From Chloroflexota bacterium (GTDB lineage Bacteria; Chloroflexota; Dehalococcoidia; UBA3495), in the NCBI GenBank assembly GCA_022563275.1, contig JADFNR010000017.1, forward strand, positions 1 through 37,686: 37,686 nucleotides of DNA, written 5' to 3'. The first letter of the stretch is position 1, and each line of letters starts with the position of its first letter. The notes under the pieces were generated by a model that saw only the letters and a list, made by a program, of their open reading frames with translations, made no database searches and was not told the origin of the DNA. This document shows, piece by piece, positions 1-7,645 of the stretch. The position numbers were made by a program, and so were the translations under genes.

Positions 1-233
1 AGCTCCAGGATGCCGAAGCCCAGCATGATCTTCTTGGTCTTAACGGCCACCGCGCTGGCGAACACCAACGGGTCCCCGTACACGCACTCGCCGGTGAAGT
101 AGTGCTCGGCGAACCAGATGGCGTCCAGCCCCAACTCCTCGACGAGTACAGCTTCGTCCAGACAAGCAAGAATCTCCTGCCCGTCCCGGCTGTCGTCAAA
201 CTTCATCGGATAAAAGAAGTGCCCGAACCGCAT
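1..233 (-). CDS. Luciferase-like flavin monooxygenase, N-terminal part (cut by window edge)
   Basis: The minus strand encodes about 77 residues from an ATG at 233 to the window edge. They begin MRFGHFFYPMKF and contain EELGLDAIWFAEHYF and then a segment ending KKIMLGFGILEL. This is the first beta strand and the AEHHF-like motif of the bacterial luciferase-like (LLM) TIM barrel, which uses reduced F420 or FMN to oxidise small organic substrates. AGGAG lies nine bases upstream of the ATG. The C-terminal three quarters are outside the window, so the subfamily and substrate cannot be judged. LLM flavoproteins are often numerous in Chloroflexota of the SAR202 type, which fits the rest of the window. 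Confidence 0.8.
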   Translation of the reverse strand, partial: MRFGHFFYPMKFDDSRDGQEILACLDEAVLVEELGLDAIWFAEHYFTGECVYGDPLVFASAVAVKTKKIMLGFGILE

Positions 234-313
234 GGTGGTTTACTCCTGACCCTGATATCTCCAAGCATTGGCGCCGGCGCTTGGCGGGCACATTGTACTA
301 CCGGGACAGGCGG

Positions 314-574
314 CTAACGCAGCCGCCCTAAAAAGAACGTGGCATCCAGGTACGGGTCTTTATTTGTGCCTTCGGCGCTGTTCTCGGAAGATTTCGTCAC
401 GCTAAACGTAGCTGGCAATCCGGGAGCGCTGGCCATGGTGTTCCCCGATACCGTTGCCACGATCAAGGTGACTTCGTCGGCTGCCTTTGCGATGCTGCAG
501 TTCCCATCGGCATCTTGAACGATCTTTAGAACGTCAACCCCGTCAACAACAAAGCCGAGATGGCGATGGCTCTC
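314..574 (-). pseudogene. Start-less open frame, possible gene remnant
   Basis: Between a TAG at 577-575 and a TAG at 316-314 the minus strand is open for 86 codons. The product would include the stretches GFVVDGVDVLKIVQDADGN and AADEVTLIVATVSGN. No plausible start codon with a ribosome binding site precedes the conserved-looking part. The VVDGVDVLK stretch resembles the segment near the end of cyclophilin-type peptidyl-prolyl isomerases, but the rest does not, so no function is assigned. It may be the tail of a decayed gene or chance coding potential. The rest of 234-614 holds nothing recognisable. Confidence 0.3.
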
Positions 575-614
575 CTATCGGATCGATGAACGGCAATCAA
601 ATTGAGAACCGCCC

Positions 615-953
615 CTACCCCTCCAGATGCACCACCGCCGTAACCCTTGGCACATTCCCCACCACCCGCGTCGTGTGGCCGGCGCCGGTTAGGTCTTCGG
701 CCAGGTTGACGTCGCCGGCTCTTAGGTGGTGGATGGTGCCGTCTTTCAGGCCGATCTCAGCCTCGCCGGAGAGGGTGATGATGTACTGGCGGCGCGGGGC
801 GATGTGCCAGTCGCTGAAGAAGCCGGGCTGCTGCGCCCGGAACACGATCCCCTTGGCGTCGTGCAGGGCGTTCCAGGCTGGATGCTCCGGCGGGTCGATC
901 TCCTCGATGTGAGTGTTGCCGTCGTCGCCGGTGTACATTCTGATGGAACCCAT
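615..953 (-). CDS. Cupin-domain protein
   Basis: A 112-residue protein of single-domain cupin size. It contains HIAPRRQYIITLSGEAEI, which resembles cupin motif 1, and later LRAGDVNLAEDLTGAGHTT, which resembles motif 2 with its closing histidine. The family folds as a small beta barrel that usually binds a metal ion and acts as an isomerase, dioxygenase or sensor. The classic metal set (two His and a Glu in motif 1) is only partly present: His and Glu are there, with RRQ in place of HxH. The start is ATG at 953 with GGGAG eight bases upstream. It stands alone between repeat-bearing spacers, so its substrate is unknown. Confidence 0.8.
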   Translation of the reverse strand: MGSIRMYTGDDGNTHIEEIDPPEHPAWNALHDAKGIVFRAQQPGFFSDWHIAPRRQYIITLSGEAEIGLKDGTIHHLRAGDVNLAEDLTGAGHTTRVVGNVPRVTAVVHLEG

Positions 954-1031
954 GGTTTTCTCTCCCTTTGGTTAGAAAAGATTTGATTAGCTACTGAACT
1001 GGTTTTTGCTCTCAACAATCCGCTCTACCAA

Positions 1032-1138
1032 CCGTTCGTGGTGAGCCCCGTCGAACCATGACTGCGCCCGCGTCCTTCGACGGGTCCCCCGATGAATCGG
1101 GGAGACTCACGACTCCGGTCGGAGCTCAGGACGAACGG
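1032..1138. repeat. Dispersed palindromic repeat, copy A
   Basis: Left arm CCGTTCGTGGTGAGCCCCG (from 1032) is matched in inverse by GGAGCTCAGGACGAACGG (to 1138). An internal inverted piece, CGTCCTTCGACGGG, lies at 1071-1084. The same core (CGTTCGT, GG or CC, TGAGC, CGTCGAA) recurs at 7490-7562 and, degenerate, at 17818-17848. It resembles REP-type intergenic palindromes found in many bacteria. Confidence 0.65.
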
Positions 1139-1169
1139 ATCAATCCCGAAACCGGGCTCAGCCGTGCGT

Positions 1170-2042
1170 CTACTCCGATAGGAATCCCTTGATGGCCGCG
1201 TAGGACTCGTCGGGCATCTCTTCCGCGATGTAGTGGCCGCAGGTCAGCGACTGGCCCCGCACGTTGGTGGCGTAGTCCTGCCAGACCTTCAGCACGTCCT
1301 GGGTCCGCCCAACGAAGCCCGTGGAACTCCACATGGCCAACATGGGGCAGTTGATCTTCTGGTCGAAATCGGCGTCATCGTGCACCAGGTCGATGCTGGC
1401 CCCCGCCCGGTAGTCCTCGCAGACGGCGTGGATGGTGCCGGGGTCGTTGAAACAGCGCAGATAGTCGGCCAGCGCCTCGGGCGTGAACACCTTGTCGGCG
1501 TCCTTGACCCGCGCGAACCCCCGGCCCGCGTAGAACTCCGGGTTGGCCCCGATCACCTTCTCTGGAAAGTCGAAGGGCTGGATCAGGAAGAACCAGTGAT
1601 AGGTGTTGGTGGCGAAGTCCTTGTCCACGATCTGGAACATCGTGCGGGTGGGGATGATGTCCAGCGTGACCAGCTTGAGAACGCTTTCCGGGTGGTCCTT
1701 GGTCAGGCGGTGCGACACCCGGCCGCCCCGGTCGTGGCCCACCAGGAAGAACTGGTCGAACCCAAGCTGCTTCATGACGTCCACCTGGTCCTGGGCCATG
1801 ACTCGCTTGGAGTAGTTCATGTGCTCCGGGTCGCCTTCCACCTTGGCGCTGTCGCCGTAGCCGCGCAGGTCCGGGCAGACCACGGTGAAGTCCTCGGCCA
1901 GACGCGGCGCGATCTTGTTCCACATGGCGTGGGTCTGGGGGTAGCCGTGGAGCATCAATATGGGTGGTCCACTGCCGCCCTTCACCAGATTGATGTTGGT
2001 GCCGTTGGCTTCTAATTGAAGCTCTTCAAATCCTTCAAACAT
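1170..2042 (-). CDS. Alpha/beta hydrolase, haloacetate (fluoroacetate) dehalogenase-like
   Basis: 290 residues, full length for the haloacetate dehalogenase branch of alpha/beta hydrolases, which displaces halide from 2-haloacetates to give glycolate. The nucleophile motif GHDRGGR gives Asp104, with carboxylate-binding Arg105 and Arg108. Asp128 and the general base His270 (CGHYIAEE) complete the triad. The halide pocket is present as His149-Trp150 (YHWFFLIQP) and Tyr211 (CEDYRAG). This full set separates it from epoxide hydrolases of the same fold. The start is ATG at 2042, preceded by AAGGGAAGAAG; a longer in-frame reading upstream is only the shadow of the next gene. It lies 26 bases downstream of the aminotransferase gene and is probably co-transcribed with it. 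Activity on C-F versus C-Cl bonds cannot be told from sequence. Confidence 0.85.
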   Translation of the reverse strand: MFEGFEELQLEANGTNINLVKGGSGPPILMLHGYPQTHAMWNKIAPRLAEDFTVVCPDLRGYGDSAKVEGDPEHMNYSKRVMAQDQVDVMKQLGFDQFFLVGHDRGGRVSHRLTKDHPESVLKLVTLDIIPTRTMFQIVDKDFATNTYHWFFLIQPFDFPEKVIGANPEFYAGRGFARVKDADKVFTPEALADYLRCFNDPGTIHAVCEDYRAGASIDLVHDDADFDQKINCPMLAMWSSTGFVGRTQDVLKVWQDYATNVRGQSLTCGHYIAEEMPDESYAAIKGFLSE

Positions 2043-2068
2043 CTTCTTCCCTTTTGAGATATAACGGA

Positions 2069-3415
2069 TTATTCTGAGGGCGTCCGCGCCCGTTCCAGCA
2101 CCCGCCGCAGAGCCGCGGTGAAGGTGTCGATCTCGGCCTCGCCGATCTCCGTGGAGACCGCGCCCACCAGATTGGCGGCCATCATGATGCCTTCGTTCAG
2201 CAGCCCCAAGAACACCTGGTGCCGGAAGGCCGGGTCCTCGGTGGCGATGTCCCGGTAGCCCACCAGATTTTCGCTGGTGAAATGGATGCCGAACAAGGAC
2301 CCAAGGCCCGTCACCTGGACCGGCGTCTCCAATTCCGCGCCGACCGCGAGGATGCCGGCCCGCAGATATTCGGTCATCTCGGCCAGCTTGCGGTAGACCT
2401 CGGGAGTGAGTTGTTCCAAAGTCGCCGCCCCCGCCAGCATGGTCACCGGGTTGGCGTTGAAGGTCCCGGCGTGGGCCACCCTGGGACCGCCGGGGGCCGT
2501 TGGGTCGTAGAGGTCCATGATTTCCTTGCTGCCGCCGAACGCGCCGATGGAGAACCCGCCGCCGATAATCTTGCCCAGCGACGTCATGTCCGGGGTGATC
2601 CCGTAATACTCCTGGGCGCCGCCCCAGGAGGCGCGGTAGCTGATGACCTCGTCGAAGATCAGGATGATCCCGTTGTCCCTGGTGAACTCCCGCAACATGG
2701 ACAGATACTCGGTGGTGGCCGGCAGCATGCCCACCGAACCCAGCATGGGCTCGATGATCACCGCCGCCAGCTCGTCCTTGTGCTCTTCCAGTATCTTCCG
2801 GGCGACGGCTGTCTCGTTGAAGGGCATCACCACCACCTGGTCCAGCGTGCCTTCGCCCAGGCCCTCGGTGGCGGCCACGGAGTCGGGGCGGGAACGCTCG
2901 CCGGCCTTGGCGGGATCGACCCGCACGCTGACGCTCACCTGGTCGTGGCTGCCGTGGTAGCCGCCCTCGACCTTGGCGATCTTGCTCTTGCCCGTGACGG
3001 CCCGGGCCGCCCGGATGGTGTTCAAGGTGGCCTCGGTGCCCGAGTTTGTGAAACGGACCAGGTCGAAGCTCGGTATGCGCTCGCAAAGCAGCTTGGCCAG
3101 GCGGACCTGATGGGCGCTGGGGGCGTTGTAGACCATGCCTTTACTCATCTGCTCTTGGACTGCGTCCACCACCGGCTTGGGCGAATGGCCCAGGACGAGG
3201 GTGGTCATGGTGCCGATGAAGTCCAAGCGGTCAACGCCGTCGGAATCGACGACATGGCAGCCCGAGGCGTGGTCGACGAAGATGGGATAGGGCGCCCAGA
3301 AGATGGAGTTCCGGCTGTCGCCGCCGGGCAGGTAATTCTTGGCGTCCTCCCACAGGGCCTTCGATTTGGGAGTCGATCGGAGGTACCGTTCTAGTTCGCT
3401 GGTGGTCTCGGCCAT
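2069..3415 (-). CDS. Class III aminotransferase, glutamate-1-semialdehyde aminomutase-like
   Basis: 448 residues with fold-type I PLP features: NSGTEA at 124-129 binds the cofactor phosphate, FDEVISYR carries Asp255, which contacts the pyridine nitrogen, and SLGKIIGGG holds the Schiff-base Lys282. The GKIIGGG..GAFGG stretch is typical of HemL-type aminomutases. No haem synthesis genes lie nearby and the partner gene is a dehalogenase-like hydrolase, so this is more likely a HemL-family aminotransferase or mutase acting on another amino acid or omega-amino acid than the housekeeping HemL. The start is ATG at 3415 with AGGAGG five bases upstream. The substrate is unknown. Confidence 0.85.
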   Translation of the reverse strand: MAETTSELERYLRSTPKSKALWEDAKNYLPGGDSRNSIFWAPYPIFVDHASGCHVVDSDGVDRLDFIGTMTTLVLGHSPKPVVDAVQEQMSKGMVYNAPSAHQVRLAKLLCERIPSFDLVRFTNSGTEATLNTIRAARAVTGKSKIAKVEGGYHGSHDQVSVSVRVDPAKAGERSRPDSVAATEGLGEGTLDQVVVMPFNETAVARKILEEHKDELAAVIIEPMLGSVGMLPATTEYLSMLREFTRDNGIILIFDEVISYRASWGGAQEYYGITPDMTSLGKIIGGGFSIGAFGGSKEIMDLYDPTAPGGPRVAHAGTFNANPVTMLAGAATLEQLTPEVYRKLAEMTEYLRAGILAVGAELETPVQVTGLGSLFGIHFTSENLVGYRDIATEDPAFRHQVFLGLLNEGIMMAANLVGAVSTEIGEAEIDTFTAALRRVLERARTPSE

Positions 3416-3439
3416 CCGTGCCTCCTAATGGTGTGAATC

Positions 3440-3462
3440 CCTTCCCCCGCGCCGGGGGAAGG
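3440..3462. repeat. G/C hairpin in spacer
   Basis: CCTTCCCCCG and CGGGGGAAGG form a perfect 10-bp stem around a CGC loop, between the MFS gene and the aminotransferase gene. No T-tract follows on either strand, so a repeat or RNA-processing structure is as likely as a terminator. Confidence 0.4.
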
Positions 3463-3551
3463 TTCGGTCCGACGTGGTCGGGACTTCCCGGCGGTGCCGA
3501 GGACGCTCGATAGAGTCGGCGCTCGACATAGCCGGAGATGGGGGAGTAATG

Positions 3552-4826
3552 CTAATCGGCTGCCGCCCCAACTGCCGTGACCGGCGTGGCCCCAGGGAAG
3601 TAGAGCTTTCTCAATGATCCGCTGCCCAGGCTGATGAATACGACCGCCACGAAGATGATGCCGCCGAACACGATAACCGACGATGCGCTGAACACGTCGG
3701 CGAAGGCCGCGTTGGCCAAGTTGGTGACGGCCATGCTGCCGCCGACGTGGACCGAGTAGACTCCGGCCACGCGGCCCCGGACATGGTCCTCGGTAAGACT
3801 CTGGATGATGGTGTGGCTGATGGTCATGAACCCGGCTTGGTTGGCGCCCATCACCACCGTGGCGAGGATCGAGATCGAGGGGCTGTCCGACCATGCCAGC
3901 AGCATCGGCCCCAGTCCGCTGGAGAAGGCGAAGAACAAGAACAGTTTGCCTCTGGCGGACTCGCTTCTGACCCCGGCCATGAAGATAGAGGCCACCAGCG
4001 CCCCGCCGCCGATGCCGGCGATCAGGTAGCTGACGCCCACCGAGCCGGCCCCCAATTTATCCTGGGATATGGCGGGAAGCAGGGACTCGTAGGACATGGT
4101 GAGGGCGCAGTGGGCCAAGACCAAAAGGACCATGGACATGATGATGGGCCGCTTGTAGACGTAGACGAAACCTTCAAATAAGTTCGCCAAAAATCCCTGG
4201 CTCTTGTCGATGACTCCCGTGGACCTGGTGGCCACCCGGGAGACGAAATAAAAGCCAAAGAGGTAGAGGGCCGCGGAGAGCCAGAAGGCCGAGTCGATGT
4301 TGACGAAGCCCAGCAGCGGGACGATGGCCAGAGCCCCGGCCATCCGCGCGCCCTGTTGGGTGGCCTGGTTCAAGGCGATGGCGTTCATCAGGTGCTCTTT
4401 GGACACCAGGTTGGGTATCAGGGCCGTGGACGTGGTCATCTGAGCGGCGCGCAGCGTGCCGTTGGCCAGGGCCAGGAACGTGAGCGTCCAAGGTCCGGCG
4501 AGCCCGTTCATCACCAACACGGCCAGCAGGATGTTGTTGACCACTTCCAGGATGAAGATCCAACGCAACAGCTTCTGCCGGTCGAAGCGGTCGGCCAGGA
4601 ACCCAGCTATGGGCGTGGAGAACACCCTGGGCACGATGGCCGCAAAGGTGACTATACCCACCCAGAGCGAGCCGTCGGTGATCTCAAAGGCCAGCCAGCC
4701 CCGGGCGATGATCAGCGCCCAGGCGGCGGAGGCGGAGAAAGTGGTGGCGATCCAGAGGTTGCGGTAGTCCTTATATTGCAGGGCCAGGAGGAACCGGTCT
4801 CGTGTCGTCGCTAGTAAGGTTCTCAT
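3552..4826 (-). CDS. MFS transporter (EntS/MFS_3-like)
   Basis: 424 residues, the usual size for a 12-helix major facilitator. Hydrophobic helices run through most of the protein, and the loop after helix 2 has the signature GFLADRFDRQKLL (motif A). A second-half counterpart appears near VRSESARGKLFLF. The N-terminal LALQYKDYRNLWIA is typical of the MFS_3 (DUF894, enterobactin-exporter-like) group, which mostly exports small molecules by proton antiport at the inner membrane. The start is ATG at 4826 with AAGGAA a few bases upstream. A candidate extended -10 promoter lies at 4857-4865. It points the same way as the aminotransferase and dehalogenase genes, 136 bases away, so shared function is possible but unproven. 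Confidence 0.85.
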   Translation of the reverse strand: MRTLLATTRDRFLLALQYKDYRNLWIATTFSASAAWALIIARGWLAFEITDGSLWVGIVTFAAIVPRVFSTPIAGFLADRFDRQKLLRWIFILEVVNNILLAVLVMNGLAGPWTLTFLALANGTLRAAQMTTSTALIPNLVSKEHLMNAIALNQATQQGARMAGALAIVPLLGFVNIDSAFWLSAALYLFGFYFVSRVATRSTGVIDKSQGFLANLFEGFVYVYKRPIIMSMVLLVLAHCALTMSYESLLPAISQDKLGAGSVGVSYLIAGIGGGALVASIFMAGVRSESARGKLFLFFAFSSGLGPMLLAWSDSPSISILATVVMGANQAGFMTISHTIIQSLTEDHVRGRVAGVYSVHVGGSMAVTNLANAAFADVFSASSVIVFGGIIFVAVVFISLGSGSLRKLYFPGATPVTAVGAAAD

Positions 4827-4856
4827 GCCGTTCCTTGATATAAATCGGCCTGCACG

Positions 4857-4865
4857 ATTATAGCA
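4857..4865 (-). promoter_or_regulatory. Extended -10 promoter for the MFS gene
   Basis: On the minus strand the sequence reads TGCTATAAT, an extended -10 element with a perfect TATAAT, about 30 bases before the ATG at 4826. The -35 region (TCCAAT or TTCCAA at 18-19 bases) is weak, as is common with extended -10 promoters. Confidence 0.5.
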
Positions 4866-4988
4866 GTAGTCACAAGACTGATTGGAAGGCGGCTCAGGTC
4901 CGATTCAGTCTTGACTGTCCCCAAGCCGCTAACTACAATCGCCAAAGCCGCTCAACCGGCTGTATCTCCGGGCCTACTAAGGAACAAA

Positions 4989-6224
4989 ATGCCGTTCGAA
5001 GCCCCCGCCGATGGCGTCCTCCTGCCACCCTACCGCGTTCTGGACCTGGCGGGCCCCGAGGGCGTGTTCTGCGGCAAGCTGCTGGCCGACTACGGCGCGG
5101 ATGTGATCAAGGTTGAGCCCCCGGCTGGAGACCCCACCCGGCAAAGGCCCCCGTTCATCGGAGACCAACCGGGACCCGAGCGCAGCGCCTACTTCCTGTT
5201 CTACAACACCAACAAGCGGTCGGTCACCCTGGACCTGGAAAGTAGCCAGGGGCAGGGCCTGTTCAAGAAACTGGCTGCCTCCGCCGACGTTTTGATCGAG
5301 AGTTTTCCCGTGGGCTACATGAAGTCCCTGGGACTGGACTTCGACACCCTGAAAACCGGCAATCCAGGACTGGTGATGTGCTCGGTTACGCCCTTCGGCC
5401 AGACCGGCCCCTGGAAGGACTTTCAGTCCACGGACCTGATCTCTCTGGCCGCCAGCGGCTTCATGCAGATCACCGGCGACCCCGACGGCCCGCCCCTGCG
5501 CCAGGGCAACGAACAGTCCCACTTCCCCGGCGCTCAGCACGCGGCGGCGGCGATCATGGGGGCACTGTTCTACCGGGACATGCAGGGCGGCCCGGGGCAG
5601 TACATCGACGTTTCCATGCAGGAAGCGATGATCACCTACTACACCGACGCCCATCCCGCCCTGGCCTGGATGCAGCGCGGGGAGAACGTGACCAGGGTGG
5701 GCACCAACTCGACCCTGGTGATCCCGCTGGGGGCCTACCCCAGCAAGGACGGCTGGATCTCCGCTGGAATCATCACCCCCCGGGAGTGGGAGAACCTTTC
5801 CCAGTGGATGTACGAGGTCACCGGCAACGAAGATATCCTGAACGACGCTTACAAGGGCGGCAACCAGGACCGGGCCCCCTACAACGACATCATCACCGCC
5901 CTGGTCATCGATTTCACCACCCGTTTCACCTCGGAAGAGCTATTTCACCAAGGCCAGGAGCGGAACCTGGTGTTCATTCCGGTGAATACGGTGCCAGACC
6001 TGCTGTCCGACCCCCAGCTTGAGGCCAGCAATTTCTGGTTCGACCTTGACCACGCCGATGCAGGCACGCTTAAGTATCCGCTGGGCGTGTTCGACAGCGA
6101 GGAGGTTTCGCCGGGAACTAAGCCGGCCCCGCACCTGGGCCAGGACAACGACGCCATCTTCGGCGGCGAATTGGGTCTCAGCGAGACTGAACTCGCCTCC
6201 CTCCATGCCCAGGGAACCATTTAG
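4989..6224 (+). CDS. Family III CoA-transferase (CaiB/BaiF), first of a tandem pair
   Basis: 411 residues from ATG 4989, which has AAGGA six bases upstream; a TTG at 4911 would add 26 residues with no binding site. The N-terminal PPYRVLDLAGPEGVFCGKLLADYGADVIKVE is the family's Rossmann start, and the interlocked-dimer segment GGPGQYIDVSMQEA follows. Family III enzymes move CoA between carboxylic acids through an aspartyl anhydride. At the usual Asp position (four residues before Gly in DxxxGxxAA) this protein reads SHFPGAQHAAAA, so the Asp appears to be replaced by Ser. It ends two bases before a second CoA-transferase that keeps the Asp. It may be the non-catalytic partner of a heteromeric enzyme. 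Confidence 0.85.
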   Translation: MPFEAPADGVLLPPYRVLDLAGPEGVFCGKLLADYGADVIKVEPPAGDPTRQRPPFIGDQPGPERSAYFLFYNTNKRSVTLDLESSQGQGLFKKLAASADVLIESFPVGYMKSLGLDFDTLKTGNPGLVMCSVTPFGQTGPWKDFQSTDLISLAASGFMQITGDPDGPPLRQGNEQSHFPGAQHAAAAIMGALFYRDMQGGPGQYIDVSMQEAMITYYTDAHPALAWMQRGENVTRVGTNSTLVIPLGAYPSKDGWISAGIITPREWENLSQWMYEVTGNEDILNDAYKGGNQDRAPYNDIITALVIDFTTRFTSEELFHQGQERNLVFIPVNTVPDLLSDPQLEASNFWFDLDHADAGTLKYPLGVFDSEEVSPGTKPAPHLGQDNDAIFGGELGLSETELASLHAQGTI

Positions 6225-6226
6225 GT

Positions 6227-7456
6227 ATGGCTAACCCCAAAAAAGCGCTGGAGGGCGTCCGTATCCTGGAGTTGGGCCCGTACGTGGCCCTGCCCATGAC
6301 CGGCCGCATCCTGGCGTCCATGGGCGCCGAGGTCATCAAGGTCGAGACCAACAAGGTCCTGGATGAGATGAACTTCATACCCGCCTGGTCCCGGGGCGGC
6401 GGACAGCCGGAATTCCAGCGGGCCAAGAAACGGATCACCATCGATGTCCGCACCCCGGACGGCTTGGAAGTGTTCAAAGAGTTGGTCAAGGTCAGCGATG
6501 TCTTCATGACCAACTTCCGGCGCAATATCCTGGACCGGTGGGGCATCGACTTCCCGGAGCTCCGGCGTCTGCGCCCTGACATCATCCTGATGTGGCAGAC
6601 CGGCCTGGGCGGCATCGGCCCTTATTACACTTACAAGTCCTACGGGATATTGGTGCAGCACATGGGCGGCGTCTCCCTCATGTCCGGCGAGGAAGGCGAG
6701 CCGCCGGCCACCATCAACACGTCCTACTCCGACTATCACACCGGCGTGTTCCAGCCGGTTGCGGTAATCGGGGCGTTGATGCGGCTCAGGTTGACCGGAC
6801 GGCCCGCCACCATGGAATCGTCCATATTCAAATCGGGCGCCCTAACCGCCGGGCCGGCCATACTCGACTACCAGTCCACCGGCCGGACGCCCCAGCGCAT
6901 GGGCAACCGGGACCCCTTCGCGGCGCCACACGGGGTCTACCGGTGCCAGGGCGACGACCGCTGGTGCGCCATCGCCGTGCAGACCGACGAGCATTGGGCC
7001 GCCTTCTGCCGGGCCATCGGCAGTCCCGAATGGTGTAGTGAGGATTCATTTTCGTCCCTGGAGTCACGCCTGGCCAACCAGGAACGGTTGGACGGGTTGG
7101 TCGGAGAGTGGACCGCCGGCCAGACCGCGGAAGATGTCATGACGCGGCTCCAAGAAGCCGGCGTCCCCGCCAGCTTGGTGTCCCAGGGCAAGGACCTATA
7201 CGAAAGTCCGCATCTAAAGGCCCGTGAGTTCTACCGGCCCACGCGCTTCTATCTGGCCGACCGTGCTAAACCAGCTTGGGAATGGCAGGGCGAGGAAGGC
7301 ATCGCCGCCGCCATTCCGCCGATACTGTCCGAGTCCCCCATGGATTTCGGGCACTACAGCAACATCGGCGAAGACAACGACTACGTATTCAAAGAGATAT
7401 TGGGCATGTCCCAAGCGGAGGTGGACCGCTTCACCGAGAACCAATCCTTATACTAG
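6227..7456 (+). CDS. Family III CoA-transferase (CaiB/BaiF), second of a tandem pair
   Basis: 409 residues, full family length. It opens with LEGVRILELGPYVALPMTGRI and GAEVIKVE, and has the catalytic region SYSDYHTGVFQPVAVIGAL, where Asp sits four residues before Gly as expected for the residue that forms the acyl anhydride. Its ATG follows the stop of the preceding CoA-transferase by two bases, so the two should be translationally coupled. Paired family III genes are known to make heteromeric enzymes such as the succinyl-CoA:benzylsuccinate (BbsEF) and succinyl-CoA:malate transferases. The acid substrate is unknown. The downstream enoyl-CoA hydratase homologue and reductase suggest a CoA-thioester degradation route. 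Confidence 0.88.
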   Translation: MANPKKALEGVRILELGPYVALPMTGRILASMGAEVIKVETNKVLDEMNFIPAWSRGGGQPEFQRAKKRITIDVRTPDGLEVFKELVKVSDVFMTNFRRNILDRWGIDFPELRRLRPDIILMWQTGLGGIGPYYTYKSYGILVQHMGGVSLMSGEEGEPPATINTSYSDYHTGVFQPVAVIGALMRLRLTGRPATMESSIFKSGALTAGPAILDYQSTGRTPQRMGNRDPFAAPHGVYRCQGDDRWCAIAVQTDEHWAAFCRAIGSPEWCSEDSFSSLESRLANQERLDGLVGEWTAGQTAEDVMTRLQEAGVPASLVSQGKDLYESPHLKAREFYRPTRFYLADRAKPAWEWQGEEGIAAAIPPILSESPMDFGHYSNIGEDNDYVFKEILGMSQAEVDRFTENQSLY

Positions 7457-7489
7457 GGCCGAAAATTTGGAAGTAAACACACCCGCCAT

Positions 7490-7562
7490 CCGTTCGTCCT
7501 GAGCCGCGTCGAAGGACCGTGGCTCCGGCGCAGTGGTGGTTCGACGGAGCTCACCACGAACG
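7490..7562. repeat. Dispersed palindromic repeat, copy B
   Basis: Left arm CCGTTCGTCCTGAGCCGCG, continuing TCGAAGGACC, faces the right arm GGTTCGACGGAGCTCACC, continuing ACGAACG, so the unit can fold on itself. It is the best-formed of three copies in the window (see 1032-1138 and 17818-17848). It fills the spacer between the CoA-transferase pair and the enoyl-CoA hydratase gene. Confidence 0.65.
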
Positions 7563-7600
7563 AGCGAGCGATAACGCCTGTTGAGCATGGCAAAATCCCT

Positions 7601-7631
7601 GATAGCTGAAAGCTGACGGCTGACAGCTATC
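7601..7631. repeat. Short heptamer repeat with inverted ends
   Basis: Three consecutive heptamers (TAGCTGA, AAGCTGA, CGGCTGA) and a partial fourth (CAGCTAT) are bounded by the inverted ends GATAGCTG and CAGCTATC. It lies just upstream of the ribosome binding site of the gene at 7646. Similar GCTGA-heptamer stretches occur between genes in many genomes. Confidence 0.5.
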
Positions 7632-7645
7632 CCCCGCGAGGAAAC

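Noticed and set aside
1170..3086. A 638-residue open frame on the minus strand covering two genes
   Set aside because: Its first 350 residues are a low-complexity, Gly/Arg/His-rich shadow of the aminotransferase gene in another frame. Only the part from ATG 2042 (the hydrolase) is protein-like and has a binding site.
2219..3394. A 391-residue plus-strand frame opposite the aminotransferase
   Set aside because: Antisense shadow rich in Gly, His, Val and Asp, with no recognisable domain and a well-supported gene on the other strand.
2069..3415. Naming the aminotransferase as the haem-pathway HemL
   Set aside because: It has the HemL-type lysine motif, but no haem gene is nearby and its partner is a dehalogenase-like hydrolase, so only a family-level name is justified.
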